A stretch of DNA of 64,000 nt from Martinezella hainanensis (GCF_900094555.1 NZ_FMAC01000004.1:434001-498000); one strand, 5' to 3'. Positions 47,156 through 56,673 are shown, counted from the first letter of the stretch. A program made the numbers and translations. Notes: a model not told the origin generated them from the sequence alone.

Positions 47156-48763
47156 CTAAAACAACTTGAGCCGCGTCTTGGATTCCGGTTCAAGCTTGTG
47201 ATCCTTCACGCCCGGGTCATCGGGCGCACCACCGAAGAAGGGCCTGGGCTCGGCATCCTGCTGTGCTGGCTTCGGCGCTGCTATCGGTGCACTCGCCGCG
47301 GCCTTTGCTACGGCGGGCTCCAATTCCATGACATAGGTATCGGCGGCCGGCGATGCAACTTTCGGTGAGGTCACCTTCTCGTGCGCGGTTGCGGAAGCGG
47401 CCGCATTCACCGGCGGCAGCGACTTCAGCGCGGCGTCGACCGACACGGTGGAGCCTTCTTCCACCGGGCCTTCGATCTGACCGAACGGCGCCTTCCATTC
47501 GAAGGCGTCGAGACGGCCCGTGATCGGTGAGAGCGGCAGCCATTTTTCCGAGACGAAGCCATCGGCAACCCAGGCGGGGTCGCGCGGCGCGCGCAATGCC
47601 TGCGCCATCCAGTGACGGACACGTCCCTGATCGCCGGTTTCGGCTTCTTCGATGTCAGCGAGAAGCAGGAAGGCGCCCTCGCGCGCATCGATCCGTGCGG
47701 CGGCTTCCGCCTTGGCGCGGGCCTTGGCGAAATCGCCGGCATCGAGCGCCGCCTTCGCGGTCAGCAGCAGCGCTTCGACATTGTTCGGGCGGATGGCTTC
47801 AAGTCGTTCGGCGCGCTTCAGGCGGTCGAGGACGGAATCGCCGCTGCGAGCCCGCACATAGGCCTTGCCGATTTCGGGATGCGGATGTGCCTTCCAGACC
47901 TGTTCGAGCGTGGAGGCCGCCTTGCGCACCTTGTCTTCGCGGAAGAGCGCCTTTGCGGCGATCAGTGCGGCGGGCACGAAATCGCCGACGAGCTTCAAGG
48001 CCGCCAGCGCATCGTCGCGCGCGCCAGTGGGATCGTTCTCCAGCCTGTCGCTGGCGCGCGCCGTCAGCAGCACGGCGCGTTGACGATTGGCCGTCGTCTT
48101 GTCGACGACCTGAGCGGCCTTCTGCTGATCCAACAGTTTGATAGCGTCGTCCCAGCGGCCGGACTGGCTGCGATATTCCAATGTCGCCTGTGCTGCCCAG
48201 GGAAGGTAGGGTGCCTGATCGGCGGCCTTCTCGGCATATTGCCGCGCTGCCTCATGCGCGCCGAGGCGCTTGGCTTCAAGATAGAGGCCGCGCAAGCCGA
48301 GTTCGCGGGTCTCGGGATCGTTGGCCATCAGCTCGAACTTCTGCCGGGCCTCGTCGTGCTTGCCTTCGATCAAAGCGGCCTGAGCCTCGAGCAGATTGAT
48401 GAGTGGCTCCTGATCGGCGCGGATGAGGCCGCGGGTGCGTGCCGCCATCTTGCGGGCCAGAAGCGAATTGCCGGCGCCGGCGGCGATCAGGCCGGTCGAC
48501 AGCGCCTGATAGCCGCGATCACGCTTACGGGCGCGGAAATAGCGGGTGACGGAATAGGGCGACGTCCAGATCAGCCGCACGAACCACCAGGCGATCATCA
48601 CCGCGGCCACAATCGCAATCAGGATCGCGGCGGCGACGATCAGCTTTGTCTGGTAAAGCTGACCTCCCCAGACCAGCGAGAGATCGCCGGGGCGATCCGC
48701 CAGCCAGGAAAAGCCATAGCCGAGAGCCAGGACGAGAATGGCGAAGATAAGCAGTCTGATCAT
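47156..48763 (-). CDS. hemY: Heme biosynthesis-associated protein HemY
   Basis: HemY (not protoporphyrinogen oxidase) is a membrane-anchored TPR-like protein encoded with hemCD in many Proteobacteria. The 535-residue product has two N-terminal membrane helices (about 2-20 and 40-62), the conserved PYSVTRYFRARKRDRGYQALSTGLIAAGAGN, TPR-like helices to about 400, and an alanine/proline-rich C-terminal tail unlike the core. It follows the mitofilin-like gene in the same direction. Confidence 0.92.
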   Translation of the reverse strand: MIRLLIFAILVLALGYGFSWLADRPGDLSLVWGGQLYQTKLIVAAAILIAIVAAVMIAWWFVRLIWTSPYSVTRYFRARKRDRGYQALSTGLIAAGAGNSLLARKMAARTRGLIRADQEPLINLLEAQAALIEGKHDEARQKFELMANDPETRELGLRGLYLEAKRLGAHEAARQYAEKAADQAPYLPWAAQATLEYRSQSGRWDDAIKLLDQQKAAQVVDKTTANRQRAVLLTARASDRLENDPTGARDDALAALKLVGDFVPAALIAAKALFREDKVRKAASTLEQVWKAHPHPEIGKAYVRARSGDSVLDRLKRAERLEAIRPNNVEALLLTAKAALDAGDFAKARAKAEAAARIDAREGAFLLLADIEEAETGDQGRVRHWMAQALRAPRDPAWVADGFVSEKWLPLSPITGRLDAFEWKAPFGQIEGPVEEGSTVSVDAALKSLPPVNAAASATAHEKVTSPKVASPAADTYVMELEPAVAKAAASAPIAAPKPAQQDAEPRPFFGGAPDDPGVKDHKLEPESKTRLKLF

Positions 48764-48780
48764 TGCTGCGCTCCGTCATT

Positions 48781-48829
48781 AGAGCCGGATGATTTTAGAT
48801 CGTAACGATCTAAAATCTGAATCCGCTCT
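48781..48829. repeat. Palindrome upstream of hemY
   Basis: AGAGCCGG...CCGCTCT ends enclose a perfect inverted repeat: GATTTTAGATCGT (48791-48803) with ACGATCTAAAATC (48805-48817), 13 bp with a single central base. It lies beside the family C element at 48844-48893 in the gap between the mitofilin-like gene and hemY. Confidence 0.8.
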
Positions 48830-48843
48830 AAAATCAAATAGGT

Positions 48844-48893
48844 AGAGCATGATGTCGTCCGAAAACCGCTCACACTTTTCGGCATCATGCTCT
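48844..48893. repeat. Palindromic intergenic repeat, family C, mitofilin-hemY gap
   Basis: AGAGCATGATG and CATCATGCTCT ends with GAAAACCGCTCACACTTTTC in the centre. This is the classic rhizobial AGCATGAT palindrome and shares its core with 14443-14486. Confidence 0.85.
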
Positions 48894-50169
48894 AGTTCTG
48901 TTTCCCGGTATTGGCGATCGCCTTCGACAGGGCATCGCTTACCAGATCCTCGACGCGGATACGGGCCTCAAGCGATTGCTTGAAGGCGGCCGAAGCCGTC
49001 TTGGCTGCATCGGGCAGGCTGTTCCACTCGGTCACGGCGCCCGGCAGATCGCCATTTCTGACCTTGTCCTCGAAGCGGGCGGCGATGGCATCGATGCTGT
49101 CACCGGGGACATTGCCGACAGGACGGACCTGAACCAGCGACTTGGCGCCCGACATCAGGCGGCTGCTCCAGCTCTGGTTCGGATCGTCCGTTTGTGCCGT
49201 CGCGACGATTGCGGTCGCGACATCGGAAACCTGACGGATCAGGTCGGCACGCGAGGGGACGCCGGTCTGGGCGAAATTCTTGAGAGCGGCGACCGCCGGA
49301 TCGTCCGAGGCGACATTGGCGAAGGTGTCGAGCTCCGGCTGGAAGGGGCCGCCGCGGTCGATGGCTGCCTTCAAGGCCGCCGCCGCAATCGCGCGGGCAA
49401 CCGCGCTTTCCTGGCTCGGTCCGCTCAGCTTCTTTTCGGCGTCATCGAGACGTTTGCTGACTTCAGCATCGGAGGTTGCCTGGCTCTGGGTTGCCTTGCT
49501 GAGATCCGATTTCAGCTGCTCGACCTCGCTAGTGAGCGAAGCAATCTTCTGATCGGAAGCAGGATTTGCGGCGCTGCCCGAGCCATTTGCCGAAGCACCG
49601 TTGGCAGCGCTCGTCTCAAGCGCTGCGACACGGGCGGTCAGCGTCTCGTCCGGCTTTGCGGCCGGTGCGGCGGCGAGATTGGCGATGCTTTGCTTGAGAC
49701 CGTCGATCTCGGCATTCAAGGCCGTGATCGCAGCGGAATTATCCTTGCCGGCGCGGCCGCCAGGCAGGACGCCCGCATATTGCAAAGCGCCGGCCCCGAC
49801 GAGTGCGATCAAACCGCCGACGATGCCGGCCGCGATAAGGCCGGAGGTCGATCCCTCTCGCGGCTGCGGGCGTTCGGCATGGGGCGGGATTTCGGCGCGA
49901 GACGGCGCGGGATCGGCCTTCTGTTCTACCGCTTGCGGCTCTTCGACTGCGGCTGTGGCGCGCGGCTCGTGGGTGTCCTCGCGAAGCGGTTCCTTCTCCG
50001 CTTCGAGCGGCATTTCCACTTCGTCAGCCGAGGAGGAGCCAAGCTCGCCATGGCTGCGCTCGGTCAAATCTTCGGGAGCTGCGTCCTGCGCAGTTTTTTC
50101 GGCTTCCAGATCGATCGTGACCGGTTCGTCGTTGGGCTTCGAATGGTTAGGCGTTTTTCGCGATACCAT
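48892..50169 (-). CDS. Mitofilin/COG4223-like inner-membrane protein
   Basis: This 425-residue protein has a charged cytoplasmic N-terminal region (about 1-110), one membrane helix (SGLIAAGIVGGLIALVGAGALQYAG), a coiled-coil-rich periplasmic part and a C-terminal region with VQVRPVGNVPGDSIDAIAARFEDKVRNGDLPGAVTEWNSLPDAAK, the mitofilin signature. Such proteins are the alphaproteobacterial relatives of mitochondrial Mic60 and are encoded with hem genes. A role in membrane shaping is known for the family in Rhodobacter-type bacteria; here it is inferred. Confidence 0.88.
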   Translation of the reverse strand: MVSRKTPNHSKPNDEPVTIDLEAEKTAQDAAPEDLTERSHGELGSSSADEVEMPLEAEKEPLREDTHEPRATAAVEEPQAVEQKADPAPSRAEIPPHAERPQPREGSTSGLIAAGIVGGLIALVGAGALQYAGVLPGGRAGKDNSAAITALNAEIDGLKQSIANLAAAPAAKPDETLTARVAALETSAANGASANGSGSAANPASDQKIASLTSEVEQLKSDLSKATQSQATSDAEVSKRLDDAEKKLSGPSQESAVARAIAAAALKAAIDRGGPFQPELDTFANVASDDPAVAALKNFAQTGVPSRADLIRQVSDVATAIVATAQTDDPNQSWSSRLMSGAKSLVQVRPVGNVPGDSIDAIAARFEDKVRNGDLPGAVTEWNSLPDAAKTASAAFKQSLEARIRVEDLVSDALSKAIANTGKQN

Positions 50170-50249
50170 GAGGTCCTCTTTATCATGCGCTGCAACGAAG
50201 TTAGACAGACAAGGCGGTTATGGAAAGGCCTTACATCAAAATTGCGACT

Positions 50250-50978
50250 TTACGCGTGGGTCAGAAGCGCCATAAGCCTGTCTTCATTCGGCATGTCGGC
50301 GATATCGACATGGGGTCGCAGCCGCTCCGGAACGGCTGCGGCGATGGTTTCGCTCAGGCAGAGAAATCGTGTTTCGGCAAAGATGCCAGGGCTGTGCCGA
50401 ACGAACGGCAGGCTGAAAAGGCGCTTCGCCGTCTCGTGGGAATAAAGCAGTACGGCATCGGCGCGGGCGTCGGCGAAAAGCCGACGGAGAATGGCGTCGT
50501 CGGGGATGATATCCTGCATCCGGTAGCATTCGATGGTCAGGAAAGGCAGGTGCCGCTCCGTCAAGCCGGCTTCAAAGCTGGCCGCCCGCGGAAAACCCGC
50601 AAGATAGAGGAGAGGGCCGCTGCTCGGGTCTGACGGATGGCTGGAAATCGCGGCGGCAAGCTCCATGCCGCCGCCTTCGGATATAGTAATATTACGGAAC
50701 CCGAGATCGGCCGCCTCTTTGGCCGTTGCCTTTCCCACTGCGAAGAGGCGGCGATCGAGATGAGGCTTAAGATCAGAGCCCAATAGCGAAAGTGCCCGGA
50801 TCGCCTCGGCGCTGGTGGCGGCGATGGCGTCCTGCGTGGCGAGCAGCGCTCGTCTCGCTTCCTCGATATTGTGGGCAGGTTCAGCCAGCGGCAGCAATAG
50901 GGGCTCGTGCCCCATCTGCGCCAGCCGTCGCATGGTGCGTTCACCCGAATGCCGAGGGCGGGTGACGACGACGCGCAT
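50250..50978 (-). CDS. hemD: Uroporphyrinogen-III synthase
   Basis: HemD closes hydroxymethylbilane to uroporphyrinogen III in haem and cobalamin synthesis. The 242-residue product has the fold's scattered markers: VVVTRPRHSGERTMRRLAQMG, FAVGKATAKEAADLGF, and SHETAKRLFSLPF. Sequence conservation is low in this family, so the call rests also on its place 6 bases after hemC. Confidence 0.9.
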   Translation of the reverse strand: MRVVVTRPRHSGERTMRRLAQMGHEPLLLPLAEPAHNIEEARRALLATQDAIAATSAEAIRALSLLGSDLKPHLDRRLFAVGKATAKEAADLGFRNITISEGGGMELAAAISSHPSDPSSGPLLYLAGFPRAASFEAGLTERHLPFLTIECYRMQDIIPDDAILRRLFADARADAVLLYSHETAKRLFSLPFVRHSPGIFAETRFLCLSETIAAAVPERLRPHVDIADMPNEDRLMALLTHA

Positions 50979-50984
50979 CCTCTA

Positions 50985-51914
50985 TCAGATCCAATCTTCG
51001 AAGAAGGTGCTGCCGGCTTCGGCACGGATCGCCTGGCCGGCATTGATGCCGAGCGCCTCGGCATCGCGGCGATGACCTTCGATGGTGGTCGTATGCACCT
51101 GTGTGCCATCCGGAGTGAGAATCATGCCGAAGAAGCGCAGATGATCGCCTTCGCAGATTGCATAGCCGGCTATCGGCGTGCGACAGGAGCCGTCAAGCGC
51201 CGCCAGGAAGGCGCGTTCGCAGGATACGGCGTCGAAGGTCGGCGGATCATTGATGGCGGCGAGCAGGTCGTTCATCCTGCTGTCGTCGATGCGGCTTTCG
51301 ATGGCGATTGCGCCTTGCGCCGGTGCGGGCGGGAACTCGTCGGGGTCGAGAATATCGGTGATGACTTCGACATTGCCCAGCCGCTTCAAGCCGGCAACGG
51401 CAAGGAGCGTCGCATCCGCCTGGCCCTCTTCCAGCTTGCGCAGGCGGGTCTGCACGGAGCCGCGGAAGGTGATGACGTTGATATCTGGACGCAGCCGGCG
51501 GATCAGCGCCTGGCGGCGCAGCGATGCAGAGCCGACGGTGGCGCCATGCGGAAGCTCGATCAATTTCGGCGCTGTGCGGCCGATGACTGAATCGCGCATA
51601 TCCTCGCGGGGCAGATAAGCATTTAGCGCGAGGCCTTGCGGCAGCTTAGTTGCCATGTCCTTGGCGGAATGCACGGCGAAGTCGAGCTCGCCCGAAGTCA
51701 GCTTCTCTTCCAGCTCTTCCGTGAACAGGCCCTTGCCGCCGATCGCCGCGAGCGAGCGGTCGGTGATGCGATCGCCCTTGGTGGTGAGGACGACGACTTC
51801 GAACATCTCTTCCGGAAGACCATGGGCCGCCATCAGACGGTCGCGTGCCTCATGTGCCTGGGCGAGCGCCAGCGGGCTGCCGCGCGTGCCGATCCGGAAA
51901 GGTTTTGTTTGCAT
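50985..51914 (-). CDS. hemC: Porphobilinogen deaminase (hydroxymethylbilane synthase)
   Basis: HemC links four porphobilinogen molecules on a dipyrromethane cofactor held by a cysteine. That cysteine is C244 in [13 protein letters not shown]. Also present are [29 protein letters not shown] and [17 protein letters not shown]. The start at [13 protein letters not shown] (309 residues) matches the family; an upstream ATG 13 codons away is unlikely. It is divergent from tsaD across an 84-base gap. Confidence 0.96.
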   Translation of the reverse strand: MQTKPFRIGTRGSPLALAQAHEARDRLMAAHGLPEEMFEVVVLTTKGDRITDRSLAAIGGKGLFTEELEEKLTSGELDFAVHSAKDMATKLPQGLALNAYLPREDMRDSVIGRTAPKLIELPHGATVGSASLRRQALIRRLRPDINVITFRGSVQTRLRKLEEGQADATLLAVAGLKRLGNVEVITDILDPDEFPPAPAQGAIAIESRIDDSRMNDLLAAINDPPTFDAVSCERAFLAALDGSCRTPIAGYAICEGDHLRFFGMILTPDGTQVHTTTIEGHRRDAEALGINAGQAIRAEAGSTFFEDWI

Positions 51915-51998
51915 CCGCTTTGATCCGTTGTTACCGACAGTTCCCGTAACCATATTTCCGCTTTACCGCAATCGACCTGTAGGCAACGAACTTTCTCC

Positions 51999-53096
51999 AT
52001 GGCATCCGTTATTCGCATTCTCGGCATCGAAACAAGCTGCGACGAAACCGCTGCAGCCATTGTCGAGCGCCGGGATGACGGCACGCCCACGGTCTGTTCC
52101 GACGTCGTCCTCAGCCAGCTGGACGAACATAGCGCCTATGGCGGCGTCGTGCCGGAAATCGCCGCGCGGGCGCATGTCGAGGCGCTGGATACGCTGATCG
52201 ACGAAGCATTGAAACGCGCCAATGTGTCGCTCTCGGACGTCGATGCCATTGCCGCCACGTCCGGTCCGGGCCTCATCGGCGGGTTGCTCGTCGGGCTGAT
52301 GACGGGCAAGGCGATCTCCCGCGCCACAGGCAAGCCATTATACGCCATCAACCATCTGGAAGGCCATGCCCTGACGGCGCGGCTGACGGACGGGCTTGCG
52401 TTTCCCTACCTCATGCTGCTCGTTTCGGGCGGCCACACGCAGCTGATCCTGGTGCGCGGCGTCGGCGAGTACGAGCGCTGGGGCACGACCATCGATGATG
52501 CGCTCGGTGAAGCCTTCGACAAGACGGCCAAGCTTCTGGGGCTGCCTTACCCCGGTGGTCCGGCCGTTGAGGCAGCCGCGAAAAGCGGTAATCCGGACCG
52601 CTTCGATCTTCCGCGGCCGCTCGTTGGCGAGACGCGCCTCGATTTTTCCTTTTCCGGTCTGAAAACGGCGGTACGGCAGGCAGCAACGGCGATCGCGCCC
52701 GTCACGGAGCAGGATATCGCCGATATCTGCGCCTCCTTCCAGAAAGCGATCTCGCGCACGTTGAAGGACCGCATCGGTCGCGGCCTGCAGCGCTTCAAGA
52801 CGGAATTTCCGAAGACTGAGGAAAAGCCGTCGCTTGTCGTCGCCGGAGGTGTCGCCGCCAATCTTGAGCTGCGCCGCACGCTACAGGAGCTTTGCGATGC
52901 CAATGGCTTTCGCTTCATCGCGCCGCCATTGAGATTGTGTACCGATAATGCCGTCATGATCGCCTGGGCCGGACTGGAGCGCATGGCAACGGGTGCTGCC
53001 CCTGACGATCTCGATGTGCAGCCTCGCTCGCGCTGGCCGCTGGATCAGAAGGCGGAAACCCTGCTCGGGCACGGCAAACGGGGAGCGAAGGCATGA
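51999..53096 (+). CDS. tsaD: tRNA N6-adenosine threonylcarbamoyltransferase TsaD
   Basis: TsaD transfers the threonylcarbamoyl group to A37 of ANN-decoding tRNAs. The 365-residue protein has the ASKHA fold with [12 protein letters not shown], the metal-binding HLEGH (H119, H123), LVSGGHTQL and the late NAVMIAWAG with the aspartate in TDNAVM. Divergent from hemC and overlapping gpsA by 4 bases, it starts an operon-like run. The MiaB-type enzyme at 8386-9660 modifies the product of this step. Confidence 0.97.
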   Translation: MASVIRILGIETSCDETAAAIVERRDDGTPTVCSDVVLSQLDEHSAYGGVVPEIAARAHVEALDTLIDEALKRANVSLSDVDAIAATSGPGLIGGLLVGLMTGKAISRATGKPLYAINHLEGHALTARLTDGLAFPYLMLLVSGGHTQLILVRGVGEYERWGTTIDDALGEAFDKTAKLLGLPYPGGPAVEAAAKSGNPDRFDLPRPLVGETRLDFSFSGLKTAVRQAATAIAPVTEQDIADICASFQKAISRTLKDRIGRGLQRFKTEFPKTEEKPSLVVAGGVAANLELRRTLQELCDANGFRFIAPPLRLCTDNAVMIAWAGLERMATGAAPDDLDVQPRSRWPLDQKAETLLGHGKRGAKA

Positions 53097-54082
53097 GCGG
53101 CAACGAGCGGATCGCAGTCATCGGCGCCGGCGCTTTCGGCACGGCGCTCGCCGCCGTCATCGCGCTCACCGGCCGCAGCGACGTGACGCTCGTCGGCCGC
53201 AATGCCGGACTGATGAAGGATCTTGCCGCCGATCGCATGCACGACGCCGTGCTGCCAGGGATCGCACTGCCGGATTCGCTGCAGTTCTCGGCCGAAGCCG
53301 ACTCTATTTCCAATGCCGGCATCGTGCTTTTTGCCATGCCATCGCAGGCGCAGGCGGATGCAGCCCGGCATTACGGCCCCTATCTCGGCAAGGATGCCAT
53401 CATCGTCACCTGCGCCAAGGGCATCGACAAGGTTTCCGGCGATCTCCTGACCGACATGCTGGCGCGGGAGCTGCCGCAGCATGCCATTGCCGTTCTCTCC
53501 GGACCGGGCTTTGCCGCCGATATCGCCAAGGGTCTGCCGACGGCGATGGCGATCGCCGCCGCCGATATGGCTGTGGCCGAACGGCTTGCCCAGGCGATTT
53601 CCGGCCCGACCTTCCGTCTTTATGCTTCGGATGACCGCATCGGCGTGCAGCTGGGCGGCGCGCTAAAGAATGTTCTCGCGATTGCCTGCGGTATCGTCGA
53701 GGGCCGTGGCATCGGCGATTCCGCCCGGGCGGCGCTCATCAGTCGCGGTCTCGCAGAGATGTCGCGCTTCGTCGCGGCCAAAGGTGGGAAGGCTGAAACC
53801 GTGCGCGGCCTATCGGGGCTCGGCGACCTCGTGCTGACGGCCACCAGCCATCAATCCCGCAATCTGCGCTTCGGCATTGCGCTTGGCCAGGGTGAGATCG
53901 TGGATCCGACACATGGCACGCTGGTCGAAGGCGCCTATGCTGCCTCCATCGCGGCGCGGCTCGCCCACGAACTCGGCGTCGACATGCCGATCACCGACGC
54001 GGTTTCCGCCATCATCGACGGCAAGCTCGACATTTCCACAGCCATCGGGCAATTGATGACACGGCCGATCACCACGGAATAA
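53093..54082 (+). CDS. gpsA: Glycerol-3-phosphate dehydrogenase [NAD(P)+]
   Basis: GpsA makes sn-glycerol-3-phosphate for phospholipids from DHAP. The 329-residue product has the dinucleotide fold [15 protein letters not shown], the CAKGID block, [17 protein letters not shown] and the catalytic lysine in [15 protein letters not shown], then the [16 protein letters not shown] loop. Its ATG overlaps the tsaD stop (ATGA), so it is translationally coupled to tsaD. Confidence 0.97.
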   Translation: MSGNERIAVIGAGAFGTALAAVIALTGRSDVTLVGRNAGLMKDLAADRMHDAVLPGIALPDSLQFSAEADSISNAGIVLFAMPSQAQADAARHYGPYLGKDAIIVTCAKGIDKVSGDLLTDMLARELPQHAIAVLSGPGFAADIAKGLPTAMAIAAADMAVAERLAQAISGPTFRLYASDDRIGVQLGGALKNVLAIACGIVEGRGIGDSARAALISRGLAEMSRFVAAKGGKAETVRGLSGLGDLVLTATSHQSRNLRFGIALGQGEIVDPTHGTLVEGAYAASIAARLAHELGVDMPITDAVSAIIDGKLDISTAIGQLMTRPITTE

Positions 54083-54108
54083 TTTTTGGATACCCAAAGG
54101 AGCCTATC

Positions 54109-54402
54109 ATGCTGTTCGCCTTTGTCTGCAAGGACAAGCCCGGTTACCTCAACGTCCGCATGGAGACGCGTCCGGCGCATGTGGAGCATCTGAACAAGCT
54201 CAATGCCGAGGGAACGTTGAAGATGGCGGGTCCGTTCCTGGACGCCGAAGGCAAGCCGAACGGCAGCCTCGTGATTGTCGAGGCGGAAAGTGTCGAAGCG
54301 GCGGTCGCGATTGCCGATGCCGATCCTTATACGAAGGCTGGCCTGTTCGAGAGCGTCGAGATCAAGCCGTTCAACTGGGTCTTCAACAAGCCGGAGGCAT
54401 GA
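54109..54402 (+). CDS. YciI-like protein
   Basis: This 97-residue protein has the YciI/ferredoxin-like fold: LFAFVCKDKPGYLNVRMETRPAHVEHLNKL and DPYTKAGLFESVEIKPFNWVF. YciI proteins have a His/Asp active site of unknown physiological use. AAAGGAG precedes the ATG. It follows gpsA and precedes an EVE-domain gene in a conserved alphaproteobacterial order. Confidence 0.93.
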   Translation: MLFAFVCKDKPGYLNVRMETRPAHVEHLNKLNAEGTLKMAGPFLDAEGKPNGSLVIVEAESVEAAVAIADADPYTKAGLFESVEIKPFNWVFNKPEA

Positions 54403-54405
54403 GAG

Positions 54406-54837
54406 ATGGCGCACTGGCTTTATAAATCCGAGCCGTCCTCCTGGTCCTGGCAGCAGCAAAAGGATGCCGGCGAAAAGGGAACCGAGTGGACCGGCGTGCG
54501 CAACTACCTCGCCCGCAACAACATGCGGGCGATGCAGATCGGCGACAAGGGCTTCTTCTATCACTCCAATGACGGGCTCGAAGTCGTCGGCATCGTCGAG
54601 GTCTGCGCGCTGGCGCATCCGGATTCGACCGCCAAGGACGATCCGCGTTGGGAATGTGTCGACATCCGCGCCGTTCGCGACATGCCGAACCCCGTGACCC
54701 TCAAGGACATCAAGGCCAACCCGAAGCTCTCGCAGATGGCGCTCGTCACTTCCATGCGGCTTTCCGTGCAGCCGGTGACGGATGATGAATGGCTCGAAGT
54801 CTGCCGCATGGGCGGCCTGGACAACCCGCCGGTCTGA
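54406..54837 (+). CDS. EVE-domain protein
   Basis: This 143-residue protein is an EVE domain (PUA-like): HWLYKSEPSSWSW at the start, GTEWTGVRNYLARNNMRAM, IGDKGFFYHSNDG and WECVDIRAVRDM. EVE domains bind modified bases in nucleic acids in eukaryotic and some bacterial relatives, including restriction systems. Here it is a stand-alone gene 3 bases after the YciI-like stop, without a restriction context, so it is more likely a housekeeping protein. The partner nucleic acid is unknown. Confidence 0.92.
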   Translation: MAHWLYKSEPSSWSWQQQKDAGEKGTEWTGVRNYLARNNMRAMQIGDKGFFYHSNDGLEVVGIVEVCALAHPDSTAKDDPRWECVDIRAVRDMPNPVTLKDIKANPKLSQMALVTSMRLSVQPVTDDEWLEVCRMGGLDNPPV

Positions 54838-54853
54838 TCCGGCTGGAGGTTGA

Positions 54854-55504
54854 GTGAGAACCGATCCGGAAAGCTTCATCCGCTCCAATACCAGCCTGAT
54901 GGCGTCGCCGCATGTGCCGGAAATCCGGCTGCATCTGGCAAGCGAGGCGCATGACCTCTGGCTGAAGACGGAGGAGGAGCTGGAAGAGATCGGCCTGCCG
55001 CCACCCTTCTGGGCTTTTGCCTGGGCGGGCGGCCAGGGTCTGGCGCGCTACATCCTCGATCATTCGGAGATCGTTGCCGGCAAGACCGTACTGGATTTTG
55101 CGAGCGGCTCCGGGCTCGTCGCGATTGCGGCCAGGCTTGCGGGTGCAAACCATGTGCTTGCCGTCGATATCGATCCCTGGGCGGGCACGGCGATCCGGCT
55201 CAATGCCGCTGAAAATGGTGTCGATCTCGACTTTGCCGGCGCCGATATCATCGGCGACGCCGTGGATGCGGATGTCATCCTTGCCGGCGATGTCTTCTAC
55301 GATCGCGATTTTGCAGAGAAGCTCGTTCCCTGGTTCAGGCGTTTGGCGGGCGGGGGCCGGACCGTTCTGGTCGGCGATCCCGGCAGGGCCTACCTTCCCA
55401 AGGATCGCCTGGAAGCGCAGGCGACCTATCAGGTGCCGGTCACGCGGGCGCTCGAGGACAGCGAAGTCAAGAAAACGACGGTCTGGCGGTTTCTCGCCAG
55501 CTGA
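54854..55504 (+). CDS. Class I SAM methyltransferase, ETFB-lysine-methyltransferase-like
   Basis: This 216-residue protein has the SAM motif VLDFASGSGLVAIAARLAGA and ADVILAGDVFYD. The N-terminal PPPFWAFAWAGGQGLARYI segment resembles the METTL20/ETFB lysine methyltransferase group and related PrmA-type enzymes. GTG at 54854 is the start, in the same run as EVE and YciI. The real substrate is not proven. Confidence 0.85.
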   Translation: MRTDPESFIRSNTSLMASPHVPEIRLHLASEAHDLWLKTEEELEEIGLPPPFWAFAWAGGQGLARYILDHSEIVAGKTVLDFASGSGLVAIAARLAGANHVLAVDIDPWAGTAIRLNAAENGVDLDFAGADIIGDAVDADVILAGDVFYDRDFAEKLVPWFRRLAGGGRTVLVGDPGRAYLPKDRLEAQATYQVPVTRALEDSEVKKTTVWRFLAS

Positions 55505-55510
55505 TAACCA

Positions 55511-55906
55511 TCAGTGTCGGATGACACAGACGCCGGCTTCGTATGCGCAGGGATTGCCGGCATAGCGGACATCAATGACTTTCGCCTTCGGCCTCAGTTG
55601 CGTCGCAGCGGGTTGAGCATAAGGATTATAGCCGCCATAGCCGATAACATAGGTGCCGCCATCGGCCCGGTAGACGTCTGCCGAGCCGGCATAGCTGCCG
55701 GCGTTCGCCGCGTCACGGCGTTCCATGATCACGATCCTGGCCGGTTGATGCGCTGAACTCTGAGGCTGGGAAATCTGGTTCAGGCGCACGATACCGGCTT
55801 GGTTGTGATGACGCCAGTGGCGATAGTCGCCCGCCGAGGCCGGTGCGAAAGAAAGAGCGGCTGCCGCCAGAACGAGTGCTGCTGCCTTGAAAAGATGCGG
55901 CTTCAT
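55511..55906 (-). CDS. Secreted protein of unknown function
   Basis: I do not recognise a named family. The 131-residue product has a signal peptide (MKPHLFKAAALVLAAAALSF, cleavage near ASAG), a basic HWRHHNQ patch, a Gly/Tyr-rich middle (YVIGYGGYNPYAQP) and two cysteines near the end (NPCAYEAGVCVI) that could form a disulfide. It looks periplasmic. It converges on the methyltransferase gene. It is monocistronic. Confidence 0.75.
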   Translation of the reverse strand: MKPHLFKAAALVLAAAALSFAPASAGDYRHWRHHNQAGIVRLNQISQPQSSAHQPARIVIMERRDAANAGSYAGSADVYRADGGTYVIGYGGYNPYAQPAATQLRPKAKVIDVRYAGNPCAYEAGVCVIRH

Positions 55907-56209
55907 GATTCGCCCCGCTTCCGATCGGTTAATGAAATCTTAACGGCAGATTGCCTCAAGACCGACGCCAAGTCCACGCCAGGGTTGCCGAAATGGTAAA
56001 TGGTCCGGAATGGGAGGCCCGTCATTGCATGCTCGCTAAAGTGCAGAGCGACCCGAATCGATTAAATTCGATGCAGGCATCAATTGTGCTTGTCGATGGA
56101 CGTCTGTGTGATTAATGGTCGCAATGATGCAACGCACACTGCGCATCCCTGCGCGCGCGTTGCCCCGGATATCCGGGTTCTAAGCGTATCGTAACGCCGC
56201 GAGGTTCTG
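55907..56209. other. Intergenic region upstream of sdhC
   Basis: The promoter of sdhCDAB must lie in this 303-base gap, along with that of the divergent secreted-protein gene. I saw no terminator, gene or known regulatory site; AATCGATTAAATTCGAT at 56055 is a partial inverted repeat that may be an operator. Confidence 0.4.
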
Positions 56210-56608
56210 ATGGCGAACGTCACACAAAACCGGCCCCTGTCGCCGCATCTGCAAATCTACAAACCCATCCCCACCATGGTCATGTCGATCGTTCACCGTA
56301 TCACCGGCGGCGCGCTCTACTTCGGCACGGTGCTGGTTGCCTGGTGGCTGATCGCCGCGGCGACGGGACAGGGCTATTTCGATCTGGTCAACTGGATCAT
56401 GGGCACGATTATCGGCCGCATCGTCCTGCTCGGCTACACCTGGGCGCTGCTGCACCATATGATCGGCGGCCTCCGCCACTTCGTCTGGGATCTCGGGCAC
56501 GGTTTCGACCCCGCCGTCTCGACGAAGATGGCCAAGTTCACGCTCATCGCCTCGATCTGTCTGACCGCGCTGGTCTGGATCATCGGCATCGCCATCCGCC
56601 TGGGTTGA
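56210..56608 (+). CDS. sdhC: Succinate dehydrogenase cytochrome b556 subunit
   Basis: SdhC anchors complex II and helps bind haem b and ubiquinone. The 132-residue protein has three helices with the signature RPLSPHLQIYKPIPTMVMSIVHRITGG (quinone-site Ser/Arg region) and the haem-binding histidine in LLHHMIGGLRHFVWD. It is the first gene of sdhCDAB; a palindromic repeat fills the gap to sdhD. Confidence 0.96.
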   Translation: MANVTQNRPLSPHLQIYKPIPTMVMSIVHRITGGALYFGTVLVAWWLIAAATGQGYFDLVNWIMGTIIGRIVLLGYTWALLHHMIGGLRHFVWDLGHGFDPAVSTKMAKFTLIASICLTALVWIIGIAIRLG

Positions 56609-56611
56609 TTG

Positions 56612-56656
56612 GCATGATCGCTCCCGGAAGCGCCTGGGCGCCTTTCGGGATCATGC
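56612..56656. repeat. Palindromic intergenic repeat inside the sdh operon
   Basis: GCATGATC and GATCATGC ends with an imperfect stem around CCCGGAAGCGCC and GGCGCCTTTCGGG. It is related to the AGCATGAT family at 48844-48893 and fills nearly all of the 65-base sdhC-sdhD gap. If transcribed it would form a hairpin between the two cistrons. Confidence 0.8.
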
Positions 56657-56673
56657 TTTAAAGGATATTTCTC

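Noticed and set aside
54406..54837. EVE-domain gene as part of a modification-dependent restriction system
   Set aside because: It lies in a housekeeping run (tsaD-gpsA-YciI) with no nuclease or helicase partner.
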